NCBI RefSeq assembly: GCF_004366075.1
Contig: NZ_SODU01000001.1
Coordinates: forward strand, 2,811,134 to 2,875,133
Source of the DNA: Kribbella pratensis
Lineage (GTDB): Bacteria; Actinomycetota; Actinomycetes; Propionibacteriales; Kribbellaceae
Length of the DNA: 64,000 nt
Reading direction: 5' to 3'
In this document: one piece after another, positions 17,447 to 25,231 of the stretch
How positions within the stretch are numbered: the first letter of the stretch is position 1
Layout: every line of letters begins with the position of its first letter
Notes under the pieces: model-generated
What the model saw: the letters and a program-made list of their open reading frames with translations, nothing else
The model's database searches: none
What the model was told of the DNA's origin: nothing
Position numbers and translations under genes: made by a program

Positions 17447-17701
17447 ATGAGCGAATCTCACACTGCACAGCCGGCTCCTCTGAAGCCGGGCCCCTGCACC
17501 GTCGGCAGACTGCCGCTACCCAGCCACGTCCTGGTCTGGGCGGACGATTGCTGGCGACGAGCATGGCTGATCGGCAGATCTCACGAAGACGTCGGCTGGA
17601 TGGGACTTGTCCAGTACGACGACCATCGCGGCAACGAGGTCACCCGACAGATGCCTGCCGAACTGATCGCAGCGGCCGACTGCCGGCCCCGCGACGACTG
17701 A
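17447..17701 (+). CDS. Hypothetical protein (84 aa)
   Basis: The protein starts MSESHTAQPAP. Its core is compact and tryptophan-rich (VLVWADDCWRRAWLIGRSHE, GWMGLVQYDD), suggesting a small beta-rich domain. The composition and the ribosome site GGAGAGG before ATG 17447 support a real gene. It follows the PRC-barrel gene in the same direction. No family is recognised. Confidence 0.6.
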   Translation: MSESHTAQPAPLKPGPCTVGRLPLPSHVLVWADDCWRRAWLIGRSHEDVGWMGLVQYDDHRGNEVTRQMPAELIAAADCRPRDD

Positions 17702-18065
17702 CATCCTGCTGCCGCGAGAAGTCACACATTCAGGCCATCCCGGCTAGTAGGCGTCGGCCTTGCATATGTCCGATCGGCGTCACCAATTGACGGACCAGCG
17801 CCTAGAAGAGGGCCTTCGATGATCATGTCGCCTAGGAGGCGACATGGCAGGCGTTCATGCCCACCTTCTATCGATGCGTTGGAGGCCTAACTGCGGATGG
17901 TCTGAGCGACGCCAGATCCCCTTTGCCTGCCGGCGCCTGGCGACACCCGCCTACGTCAGCAACACAAGGCACATCCTCACACCTCACCTCAAGACGCCGC
18001 GCGCTGAAGAACTCAGACAACCAGCCGGGGCGGCGCTGTGTGCCGCGACGGCAAGGTGCTACTGG
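17702..18065. other. Intergenic region next to the right repeat copy
   Basis: No gene is supported. The notable element is the palindrome at 17824-17846. The region ends at the stop of the coiled-coil gene, which is also the edge of the 350-base direct repeat. Confidence 0.45.
17824..17846. repeat. Perfect 10-3-10 palindrome
   Basis: CATGTCGCCT, then AGG, then AGGCGACATG form a perfect inverted repeat. No T-run follows on either side, so it is not a classical terminator. A protein-binding dyad or a mobile-element end are alternatives. Confidence 0.6.
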
Positions 18066-18422
18066 TCAACCGTCGAGCTTGTTGAGTCGTTGGTTCTCGG
18101 TGTCACGGCGCTTCTTGATGGCGGCGGCGTTGCGGGCGGCCTGGTTGAAGGCAGACTGCAGGCGCGATGTCTGTTTGCGGACTTGGCGCAATGTCTCGCG
18201 AGTCTGTTCGAGCTGATCGTTGAGTCGCACGAGGTCGGCTTCGAGGTCGGCAGTGCGATGCTGGTGCGCGTCCAACACCCGTTCGGCCTGCTCGCGCTCA
18301 GCCTCAGCCGCCGCGTAGTCCTCCTCGGCTTGATCGACCCGTTTACGCTGCGCGTTCCGGCGATCTTGAAGAGTTCTGTCCACGGTCGTGCGACGCTCCG
18401 CGGTCCGGCCAGGACGCGACGT
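18066..18422 (-). repeat. Direct repeat, right copy (inside the intact gene)
   Basis: This segment codes for the C-terminal third of the coiled-coil protein and matches 12644-12999 in the same orientation. It is probably the parent copy because its reading frame is intact. Confidence 0.85.
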
Positions 18423-18986
18423 GATCCTCCTTGATTCCGCTCTGTCAGGTGGGTTCGAGCGTCTGACGACCCGGGGCCGAACGGCGGCGAGCTGGGCCGG
18501 GTCGCCGCTCTCGTCGACGATGCCGAACCCGACGTGGCGCAGCCCGCTGGTCAACTGTCCGGTCCGCAGCAGTTGCGCAGCGCCGGAGTCGACCAGCGCG
18601 GCATCGAGGGTCTCGATCAAACGCTCAGCGGTCTGCGCGGACACACGTCGCCCGCCGGCCGCTCGTTCTCGGGCCGTGCGTACGAGTCCGCTCACGAGCT
18701 CATGCCGCAGACGGGTGAGTTCGCGTCGCCGTGCAGCGTCGGCCGAGAGGTACGTCTGGCGAAGCTCCTCCCCCAGTTCGGTCAGTGCGTGGATGCCATC
18801 TGGGTCGGTGCGGACAAGTTGGTTGACCAGCCATGCTGTGATCGTAGGTTTCCGCAGCGCCATGATTGCCGAAGCGGTCCTCTCGGCACCGGCCGCGCGC
18901 GCGGACATTGCGAACTGATTGCGGGCCGCGGTGAACTGCTCGGGCTCCAACCCGTAGAGCTCCACCGCAGCCTCGACCGTGTCCAC
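18066..18986 (-). CDS. Actinobacterial coiled-coil protein, unknown function
   Basis: The protein has 306 residues. The N-terminal domain (about 1-150) starts ELYGLEPEQFTAARNQFAMS and contains ASAIMALRKPTITAWLVNQL, a pattern seen in a common uncharacterised actinobacterial family. From about residue 190 the sequence becomes a long charged coiled coil (RTLQDRRNAQRKRVDQAEED and onwards) up to KLDG at the stop. GTG 18986 is chosen because the preceding codons of the longer frame (MPVPHPCGHGGW) are not typical; ATG 19022 is the alternative. The last third is duplicated at 12644-12999. Confidence 0.75.
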   Translation of the reverse strand: MDTVEAAVELYGLEPEQFTAARNQFAMSARAAGAERTASAIMALRKPTITAWLVNQLVRTDPDGIHALTELGEELRQTYLSADAARRRELTRLRHELVSGLVRTARERAAGGRRVSAQTAERLIETLDAALVDSGAAQLLRTGQLTSGLRHVGFGIVDESGDPAQLAAVRPRVVRRSNPPDRAESRRITSRPGRTAERRTTVDRTLQDRRNAQRKRVDQAEEDYAAAEAEREQAERVLDAHQHRTADLEADLVRLNDQLEQTRETLRQVRKQTSRLQSAFNQAARNAAAIKKRRDTENQRLNKLDG

Positions 18987-19339
18987 CCATCCACCATGCC
19001 CACATGGATGCGGCACGGGCAACGTCGCCCGCGTCGCCGAGCCACAACGCCACTCGCAGTGCGCCCGCGCTCACGGACATGGACTCGGATCGAATACTGG
19101 TTGTATCGGGCAACGAGCCCGGTGTGTTCACCGCCGCGCCTGGGCCGAAGCAAGAAGAGCACCCAACGAACGCTCTTGAACGGCCACGGAACCACGCAGA
19201 CCTCGCTGGTCGATGGGTCGCTAACCCGCCTGGGCGGGAGCCGAGGCGCGCCCCGAGCAACAGGTCTCAGCACCCACGCCAAGCAGAACGTGCACGCGCT
19301 CGACGGCGGCCCCGTACCGTCCCCGAGCACAGCGAACCG
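18987..19339. other. Intergenic region with no supported gene
   Basis: Short frames overlap on both strands but none looks translated. No clear promoter or terminator was seen. Confidence 0.4.
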
Positions 19340-19846
19340 TCATAGGCCGCGGTCGAGCTCTCGGCTCTCCGTGTCGAAAGAGGTCGGCTCGCTGCGTGCC
19401 TTGCCGGGCGGCATCTGCAGCCTAGGCAAGTGCCGCTCCACGACCCCAATCATGCGTCCCGCAGCAGCAACAACCCGACCACCTACCGTCTCGACAAGCC
19501 GCACGGCGGGACTTCGGCCGAGCACTGCCGAGGCACTAGGCATCCGGTGCGCCGGGGGGACACCGAATCTTGCGAGCGTCATGTAGGCGACGGCCTCCGC
19601 CTCCAGCCTGATCAGACCGTGGCAGCCTGAGTCACGAGACAGCTTGTGCATGCGAAGGTGAGCGAGTTCATGAGCGAGGCTCATCGCGGCGATGGAGCCG
19701 TCGAGTTCGTCGCTCACGATGACTCGCCGCCGTCGTCGATCAGTCATCGCGCCATCGATTGCATCCGGCAACGGCCCTCGCTCGACGCGATACCTCGCAT
19801 CGAGCGCAACTCCCGCCAACACGGCAAGGACATCCCTCGGTTGCAC
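19340..19846 (-). CDS. Zinc metallopeptidase domain of ArdC-like type, probably N-terminally truncated
   Basis: The protein has 168 residues from GTG 19846. The key motif is LAHELAHLRMH (HExxH zinc site), followed by EAEAVAYMTLARFGVP, where the glutamate would be the third ligand. The preceding strand RRVIVSDELDGSIAAMSLAH is as in the C-terminal peptidase domain of ArdC/antirestriction-like proteins on actinobacterial mobile elements. Those proteins normally carry an N-terminal ssDNA-binding domain that is missing here. The open frame upstream to 19936 is not protein-like. No clear ribosome site is seen. It may be a relic of an element whose integrase lies at 21941. Confidence 0.55.
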   Translation of the reverse strand: MQPRDVLAVLAGVALDARYRVERGPLPDAIDGAMTDRRRRRVIVSDELDGSIAAMSLAHELAHLRMHKLSRDSGCHGLIRLEAEAVAYMTLARFGVPPAHRMPSASAVLGRSPAVRLVETVGGRVVAAAGRMIGVVERHLPRLQMPPGKARSEPTSFDTESRELDRGL

Positions 19847-19981
19847 ATTCGCAGCCGTCCGTTTGCGCCGACTGAGGCAGGGAAATCGTTGGCCGCAAGA
19901 ATGTTGTCGATCGCGATCGTCACAATCTGGCTGCACGCCACGACGACCCCCGTAAAGACTGCCAGCGGCCGATTCCTGTGC

Positions 19982-20812
19982 CTAGAGGTGCTCGACGGGT
20001 GATTCGACGTCGTCGTAGACGCGAACCGCGGCGAGCAGTCCGTCCGGTCCGCGTTCGTAGACCCCGACTCCCGCCTGGGGCGGTACGTCGTGGCTGCCCC
20101 AGCGGACGCAGTTGTACTCCAAGGCGCAGCGCATGCCGTCATCGGTTATGGTGCAGGGCTGGAGGCCGATGCCGCCGCCCGCGCTGAAGGTCTTGGTGAA
20201 GAACGAGCGGAGCTCAGTGGTTCCGCGGTGCGTGTAGTTGGGGCCGATGGGCTCGCGGAAGTACCCCTCCGGGGCGAAGGTGTTCACGATCGCTTCGACG
20301 TCACCGGCGGCCAGTGCGACCTGGTAGCGGCCGGCAACACCATCGGCCTGGGCGGGCCCGGGCTTGAGCACGGGAGATCTGACATGGCGACGTCCGTCGA
20401 CCGGCCATTGGCTGCAGTAGGTGCGGAACACCACCGCGCGATCGTTGGGGCATTCGGCAACAACCGCCATCGGCCACGCCACTTCCCGCCCGTCATGGGC
20501 CAAATGCGCCAGTAGTTCTACAACAGCCCGTCCGCCGACACACGTGGAGGCCACGGTCTCGATACGGGCATGGCGCTCGGCCAGCCAGGATTGATTCTGT
20601 TTGACGAACCGCCGCAGGTGCCTGTGGCCGCGAACCTCGCCTGCGCGAGGATCATGGATCACCACCTCGCCGGGCCATACAGTCTCCAGAGCGTCGGTAT
20701 CGCCTTTGTTCAGTGCGGTGAAGTACTGCGAGACCGGATCAGCCTGACCTGCGGCGCGGGTCTCCCGGCGCGCCAGCTCTGCTGCGCTACTGAATTCCGG
20801 AAACCATGGCAT
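19982..20812 (-). CDS. Protein with two SnoaL/NTF2-like domains
   Basis: The protein has 276 residues in two similar halves, each an NTF2-like cone fold. The first half contains DPVSQYFTALNKGDTDALET, VVIHDPRAGEVRGHRHLRRF. The second contains VAGRYQVALAAGDVEAIVNT, FAPEGYFREPIGPNYTHRGT and RSFFTKTFSAGGG. SnoaL-like domains bind small hydrophobic ligands, as isomerases, cyclases or limonene-epoxide-type hydrolases. ATG 20812 (MPWFPEF) is preferred over upstream starts for composition. The order of the two halves suggests duplication and fusion. The ligand is unknown. Confidence 0.75.
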   Translation of the reverse strand: MPWFPEFSSAAELARRETRAAGQADPVSQYFTALNKGDTDALETVWPGEVVIHDPRAGEVRGHRHLRRFVKQNQSWLAERHARIETVASTCVGGRAVVELLAHLAHDGREVAWPMAVVAECPNDRAVVFRTYCSQWPVDGRRHVRSPVLKPGPAQADGVAGRYQVALAAGDVEAIVNTFAPEGYFREPIGPNYTHRGTTELRSFFTKTFSAGGGIGLQPCTITDDGMRCALEYNCVRWGSHDVPPQAGVGVYERGPDGLLAAVRVYDDVESPVEHL

Positions 20813-21940
20813 CTCAGCCCCCACGCTCCGCTGCCGACCACCGTCTCTGTCAACGGCAACTGGCCCCGGCAACCTCCGACCTCCTCAGCCTGCCGTATGG
20901 ATAATGTACTGGCAACAGCCATCACAATCGGCCACTGCTGAGGCGAACGCTCCTTCACCAGCCCCTGGCGTAGCGCCGACCAGGGATATCGAGCCGACCC
21001 AGCTCAGCCACCGCATAGAGTCAACTCAGTCCACGTTCAGCAGCTCAGCGTGGGAACAAACAGGCATCGATTCAGTGCCCGGACTCAAGACCGACTGAAC
21101 CGGAGTGGTCTACACACGCTTGGCGAAGGTGTACGTCGCGGGCTACAGCACGGCGAAGAGTGCCAGCAGGTTGTTACGGCGGCGGCCTTCGCGGTGATCG
21201 CGTGCACCGGGCGGGCCTCCGTCCGGTTGGAGACGCAGCGTCTGGGCCCGGCCTGGTGGGCGGCCTGCGCCGCCGCTGGCGTCAACCCCGACCACTACCG
21301 GTTCTGGGTGCACGAGGGCCCGGAGGCGACCGCCGGCTCAACGGTCGCAGAGACGGAAGGGGGCGTCGAACCCCGTCGCAGCAGTTCGCCCTTCCTAAAG
21401 ACTCCGCCCCCCGGCGCCGCTGACGCCGGGGCAGAACCGCCAGGCCGTTCTTGCGCGGCTGTGTTCCACGAGGCCGAGCGTGGGCCGGTATGGTTTGGTG
21501 GCCGATCCCGGACTCCGCCGAGGAGGGCATCGTCGGCTGGACGGAGGCGGGGGTATCCGTCGCGAACAGTGCGGCCGCGGCGCTGCTGGGCCCTGGGCGC
21601 CGACCAACTGGCCGGGCAGGGGTTCCTCAAGGGGCACAGTTGCCTGGTCCCGACTGCGACCAGTCCCGCAGGCGGCGGATCCGGTCGCCTCGGCGTTGGC
21701 CGATGTCGAGGTGTACGCGCTCACTGACGCGATCTGCCGGCCGCCCAGGGTGTCGAGTTCACGGCCTTCTGGCCGGGCGGCAGCGAGTGCGAGTTGTATC
21801 TGAAGACTGTCGGCGCTTGGTGGAATCGTGTTGTACGTCCGGGGCACGACCAAGTTGGCCCGGAGCCTGGCCGATCCCGAAAGTCCCAGTCGCTGACGCG
21901 TTGAGCTTGGTCAATCGTGCGTCGGCTGGGAGGTCTTCTG
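20813..21940. other. Degenerate 1.1-kb stretch upstream of the integrase
   Basis: There is no intact gene. Protein-like fragments occur in different plus-strand frames: LGPAWWAACAAAGVNPDHYR then FWVHEG near 21246-21318, LGADQLAGQGFLKGHSCL near 21595-21650, and GVEFTAFWPGGSECELYLKT then VGAWWNRVV in a frame that ends at 21904. This frame-hopping suggests a frameshifted gene of a mobile element. The integrase ribosome site GGGAGG is at 21928-21933. The first 250 bases hold nothing visible. Confidence 0.35.
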
Positions 21941-23272
21941 GTGGCGTTTGTGAAGGATTTGTGGACTACGGCGGTTGAGCAGGCTGATGGGTCGGTCAAG
22001 CGGGAGCGGAACGCGAAGCGGTGGGGGCGGGGAAAGCGGTGGCTGGCGGTTTGGATCGGGCCTGACGGGAGGGAGAAGTCGCGGACGTTCGACACCAAGG
22101 TCAGGGCTAGTCGGTTTGCGTCCGAGATGGAGACGGACGTCGCCCGCGGTGAGTACGTCGACCCGCAGGCCGGTACGGTGCGGTTCGAGGTTGTCGCGAA
22201 GAGTTGGCTGGGGTCGCGGGTTGTCGATCCGACGACGGAGATCCGCCATGAGACAGCGTGGCGGCTGCATGTGCTTCCGGTGTTCGGCAAGCGACAGGTC
22301 AAGAGCATCAAGCCGTCGGAGGTGGCGAACTGGCTTGCCGACCTCGAGCGGCGAAAGGGACCGGCGACGGCGCGGACGGCGTTCGTTGTGCTGCACGGGA
22401 CCCTTGAGCTGGCGGTGGACGACGACACGATCAAACGAAATCCGGCCAAGGCCGGGGTGGTCACGGTACCGGTCCCGAAGAACCGGAGGATCGTCACCTG
22501 GAGCGATGCGACTGTCGAGCGCATTGTTGAGTGCCACCCGGTGCAGTATCGGGCGATTCCGACTATCGGCGCGGCGGCCGGCTTGCGTCAGGGAGAGCTC
22601 TTCGGGCTCGCCAAGGACGACATCGACTTCGACGCGATGGTCATCCATGTGCGACGGCAGGTGAAGAAGATCGGGAAGTACTTCGTGTTCGCGCTTCCGA
22701 AGAACGACTTGGAGCGCACCGTGCCGATGTCGGAGGGAGCCGCGCTGACTCTCATGCGGCACATGGAGTCCTTCGAACCGCGGCCATACAGCCTGCCGTG
22801 GGAGCGGCCGAACGGCGAGCCGCATGAGGTCAAGATCCTCTTCCGATGGCGCAACGATCGGCACATTCCCGCACGTAGCTACGACAAGGCCATGTGGCAT
22901 CCGGCTCTGGCAGCAGCCGGTGTGATCCCACAGCCGACCAGGAACGCGCGAGGAGCTCTCCAGTACGTCACCAACCGCGACACCGGGATGCACGCCCTGC
23001 GCCATTACTATGCAAGCGTCGCGCTGGCCGACGGAGTCAACATCAAGGAACTCGCCGAGTACCTCGGTCACGGCGACCCCGGCTTCACGCTGCGCCTCTA
23101 TACCCACATGCTGCCGTCGTCGCATGACCGAGCCCGCAAGGCGATCGACTCGCGACTCGGGCGGATCTTCTCGGTGGCGGCTCACGGAACAGCGACGGAA
23201 CAGGCCGCTAGAGCACACCTGGTAGAACTCGCCGAGCAACAGCTCGACGCAGGTCCCGAATTGGGGCTCTGA
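21941..23272 (+). CDS. Tyrosine site-specific recombinase (integrase)
   Basis: The protein has 443 residues. An N-terminal arm-type domain (KRWLAVWIGPDGREKSRTFD) and a SAM-like core-binding domain (about 75-170) precede the catalytic domain. Visible catalytic residues are the arginine in AAGLRQGELFGL, the HxxR box in GMHALRHYYASVAL, the histidine of YLGHGDP, and the nucleophilic tyrosine in LRLYTHMLPSS. GTG 21941 follows GGGAGG by seven bases; an in-frame GTG at 21917 precedes that site. This type serves phages and actinobacterial integrative elements. No tRNA or attachment repeat was found beside it. Confidence 0.9.
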   Translation: MAFVKDLWTTAVEQADGSVKRERNAKRWGRGKRWLAVWIGPDGREKSRTFDTKVRASRFASEMETDVARGEYVDPQAGTVRFEVVAKSWLGSRVVDPTTEIRHETAWRLHVLPVFGKRQVKSIKPSEVANWLADLERRKGPATARTAFVVLHGTLELAVDDDTIKRNPAKAGVVTVPVPKNRRIVTWSDATVERIVECHPVQYRAIPTIGAAAGLRQGELFGLAKDDIDFDAMVIHVRRQVKKIGKYFVFALPKNDLERTVPMSEGAALTLMRHMESFEPRPYSLPWERPNGEPHEVKILFRWRNDRHIPARSYDKAMWHPALAAAGVIPQPTRNARGALQYVTNRDTGMHALRHYYASVALADGVNIKELAEYLGHGDPGFTLRLYTHMLPSSHDRARKAIDSRLGRIFSVAAHGTATEQAARAHLVELAEQQLDAGPELGL

Positions 23273-23345
23273 CCTGCGGAAACGGCGCCTGCGGTCACGG
23301 CATCGAGTGGGCCGACCGGCCCCGTGGTAGCGCCGGGCAGCGTAC

Positions 23346-23492
23346 ATGTTCCAGTTCTACGCCGAGAACCACGACGACTTCAGCGGCGACCGCGACCTGG
23401 CGAAGGTCCGCGAGCTGAACCCGGACCTGCAGTCCTTCACGACCTGGCTCGAGAACCACCGCGACGAGCTCAAAGCCACGCAATCTGACTGA
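23346..23492 (+). pseudogene. 3' fragment of an NmrA-like NAD(P)-binding protein gene
   Basis: The 48 codons MFQFYAENHDDFSGDRDLAK then VRELNPDLQSFTTWLENHRD resemble the C-terminal end of NmrA/HSCARG-type reductases, which close with a 'FYAEH..D...DRD...V..LNP.LQ' segment. A stop (23328-23330) precedes it in the same frame and the Rossmann fold is missing. The body of the gene is gone, and the fragment begins 73 bases after the integrase stop. This suggests the host gene was broken by integration or later deletion. A free-standing small protein is the alternative. Confidence 0.5.
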
Positions 23493-23507
23493 AACTCAGG
23501 CGCACCC

Positions 23508-23534
23508 GCCGCGGCCCGGGGCCCGGGCCGCGGC
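23508..23534. terminator. Perfect GC-only hairpin after the NmrA fragment
   Basis: GCCGCGGCCCGGG, one central G, and CCCGGGCCGCGGC form a perfect 13-1-13 inverted repeat beginning 16 bases after the stop of the NmrA fragment. It can fold to a 12-bp stem with a three-base loop. There is no T-tract, as is common for actinobacterial terminators. It probably ends transcription of the former host gene. Confidence 0.6.
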
Positions 23535-23622
23535 CCGTCGTGCGGGCGACCCCGGCTGTACCGATGCCCGAGTTGGCGGACTGCACCGTGCCCACGGGCT
23601 GCTCGGCGCCGCGGCGTACCGG

Positions 23623-23868
23623 GTGGCGGAGCTGATCGCCGAATCATCGGCCCCGGCAGTCGCTCTGGCACAGCTTCAGCAGCTGGTCGCGGACCGGACG
23701 GCTGATGCGCCCGGCGAAGATCCCGTGATCCGCGAGCTGGTGATGCAGCTGATGCCGGGCCGGGCCGGCAACCTGGCCGCGTTGCCTTCGCACCTCGGGA
23801 TCTCGGAGCTGACCCAGCGCCACCCGCGGAAGCATGCCTACCTGAGGACCCACGGGTCCTCGGGATAG
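23623..23868 (+). CDS. Possible small ORF upstream of the ATP-grasp gene (81 aa)
   Basis: From GTG 23623 the frame reads a mostly helical sequence (ELIAESSAPAVALAQLQQLV, GNLAALPSHLGISELTQRHP, RKHAYLRTHG). Third-position GC is high, but there is no good ribosome site for the GTG and the frame continues upstream without a clear start. It ends 76 bases before the ligase start, in the same direction. It could be the 3' end of a lost gene or a small partner of the ATP-grasp cluster. No family is recognised. Confidence 0.35.
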   Translation: MAELIAESSAPAVALAQLQQLVADRTADAPGEDPVIRELVMQLMPGRAGNLAALPSHLGISELTQRHPRKHAYLRTHGSSG

Positions 23869-23944
23869 GGAGGATTTCCGATGCCCGCGCCCACCTCAGA
23901 CCAGCAGATTCGGTGGTCAGCAAGTCGTGAGAGAGGAAGCCACG

Positions 23945-25231
23945 GTGTCCGACCACGTCGTCTCCACCAGCCAACGGTCCTCGGCGGTCACCGCCGCACG
24001 GCCTCGCGTCCTGGTCATCGGCGGCAAGCTCGACCATGTGCGCAAGGCCCGCGAGCTTGGCCTGGACGTGGTGCACGTCCAGTTCCCCGACGAGTACGAC
24101 CGCGGTCACTGGCCGTACGTCGACCAGGCGCTGCTGCTCGACTACGGCGACGTCGACCGGCTGCTGCCGCTGGTCCGCGCCCTGCACGAGGCGTACCCGT
24201 TCCAGGCGGCGGTGTCGCTGTACGAGCTCGGGCTGTTGCCGGCGGCACGAGTCAACGAGGCGCTCGGCCTCGGCGGCGAGTCCGTCGCCACTGTGGAATT
24301 GCTGCTGGACAAGTGGCGGATGCGCCAGCAGTTGGCCGCCAGTGGCGTGAGCCCGGTAGCCGCTGCGGTCGGCCGCTCCGCGCGGGACATCCAGGAGTTC
24401 GTCGAGGCGCACGGACTGCCGGTCATCGTGAAGCCGATCCGCGAATCGGGCAGCCTGGGAGTCTTCCGCATCCGCGACCAGGACGAGGTGGACTCCGTCA
24501 CCGAGCGGTTCCGGGCCCTCGACGACGGACATTGGACCGCGAAGGACCTGTCCTTCGCCGACTCGTTCAGCGAGTTCCTCATCGAGGAGTACCTGGACGG
24601 CGCGGAGATCAGCGTGGAGACCCTGAGCTTCGACGGCCGGCATGTTGTCGTCGCGCTGACCGACAAGGAGACCGGTCCGGGGTTCGTCGAGCTCGGACAC
24701 TCGCAGCCCAGCGACTGCTCGCCCGAGACCTTGGACGAGGTCAGGCAGTTGGTGACGGACTTCCTCGACGCAGTGGGGCTGCGCAACGGTGCAGCGCACA
24801 CCGAGGTCAAGCTGACCTCGCGTGGCCCGCGGATCGTCGAGTCGCACAACCGCATCGGCGGCGACAGGATCAACGACCTGACCGAGATCGCCTACGGCGT
24901 CGACATGGAGCGGTACGCGCTCGGCGCCGGGTTCGACGTCGTGGAGCCGCTGACCGCGGCACCCCGACCTCGCGGCGGAGCAGCCATCCGATTCCTCACT
25001 CCGGAGCCGGGACGGATCGTGGAGGTGACCGGACTCGACGCCGTCCGAGCCGACCCGGCGTACGTCGACCTTCAGCTGAAGGTGGGACCTGGCGACGACG
25101 TACCGCCCCTGACCTGGAACGAGGACAAGGTCGGTCACATCCTCGCCCGCGGCGCCACTCGCACCGAAGCGGTCGCCCACGCCAGGCGGCTGGCCGCGGC
25201 GGTCGACATACGCACAGAGCCGCTTGCATGA
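23945..25231 (+). CDS. ATP-grasp carboxylate-amine ligase
   Basis: The protein has 428 residues. The N-terminal pre-ATP-grasp domain begins ARPRVLVIGGKLDHVRKARE. The ATP-grasp part contains GLPVIVKPIRESGSLGVFRI (lysine and glycine loop), FLIEEYLDGAEISVETLSFD, and the metal-binding end HTEVKLTSRGPRIVESHNRI GG (E and N ligands). The overall plan resembles L-amino-acid ligases of the BacD type, which join two amino acids with ATP. GTG 23945 has GAGGAAG upstream. It overlaps the MFS gene by four bases, so product formation and export are probably coupled. The actual substrates are unknown. Confidence 0.85.
   Translation: MSDHVVSTSQRSSAVTAARPRVLVIGGKLDHVRKARELGLDVVHVQFPDEYDRGHWPYVDQALLLDYGDVDRLLPLVRALHEAYPFQAAVSLYELGLLPAARVNEALGLGGESVATVELLLDKWRMRQQLAASGVSPVAAAVGRSARDIQEFVEAHGLPVIVKPIRESGSLGVFRIRDQDEVDSVTERFRALDDGHWTAKDLSFADSFSEFLIEEYLDGAEISVETLSFDGRHVVVALTDKETGPGFVELGHSQPSDCSPETLDEVRQLVTDFLDAVGLRNGAAHTEVKLTSRGPRIVESHNRIGGDRINDLTEIAYGVDMERYALGAGFDVVEPLTAAPRPRGGAAIRFLTPEPGRIVEVTGLDAVRADPAYVDLQLKVGPGDDVPPLTWNEDKVGHILARGATRTEAVAHARRLAAAVDIRTEPLA

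Noticed and set aside
21841-21960. tRNA or attachment site next to the integrase.
   Set aside because: No cloverleaf, T-loop GGTTCGA-type core or direct repeat could be found by eye on either side of the integrase.
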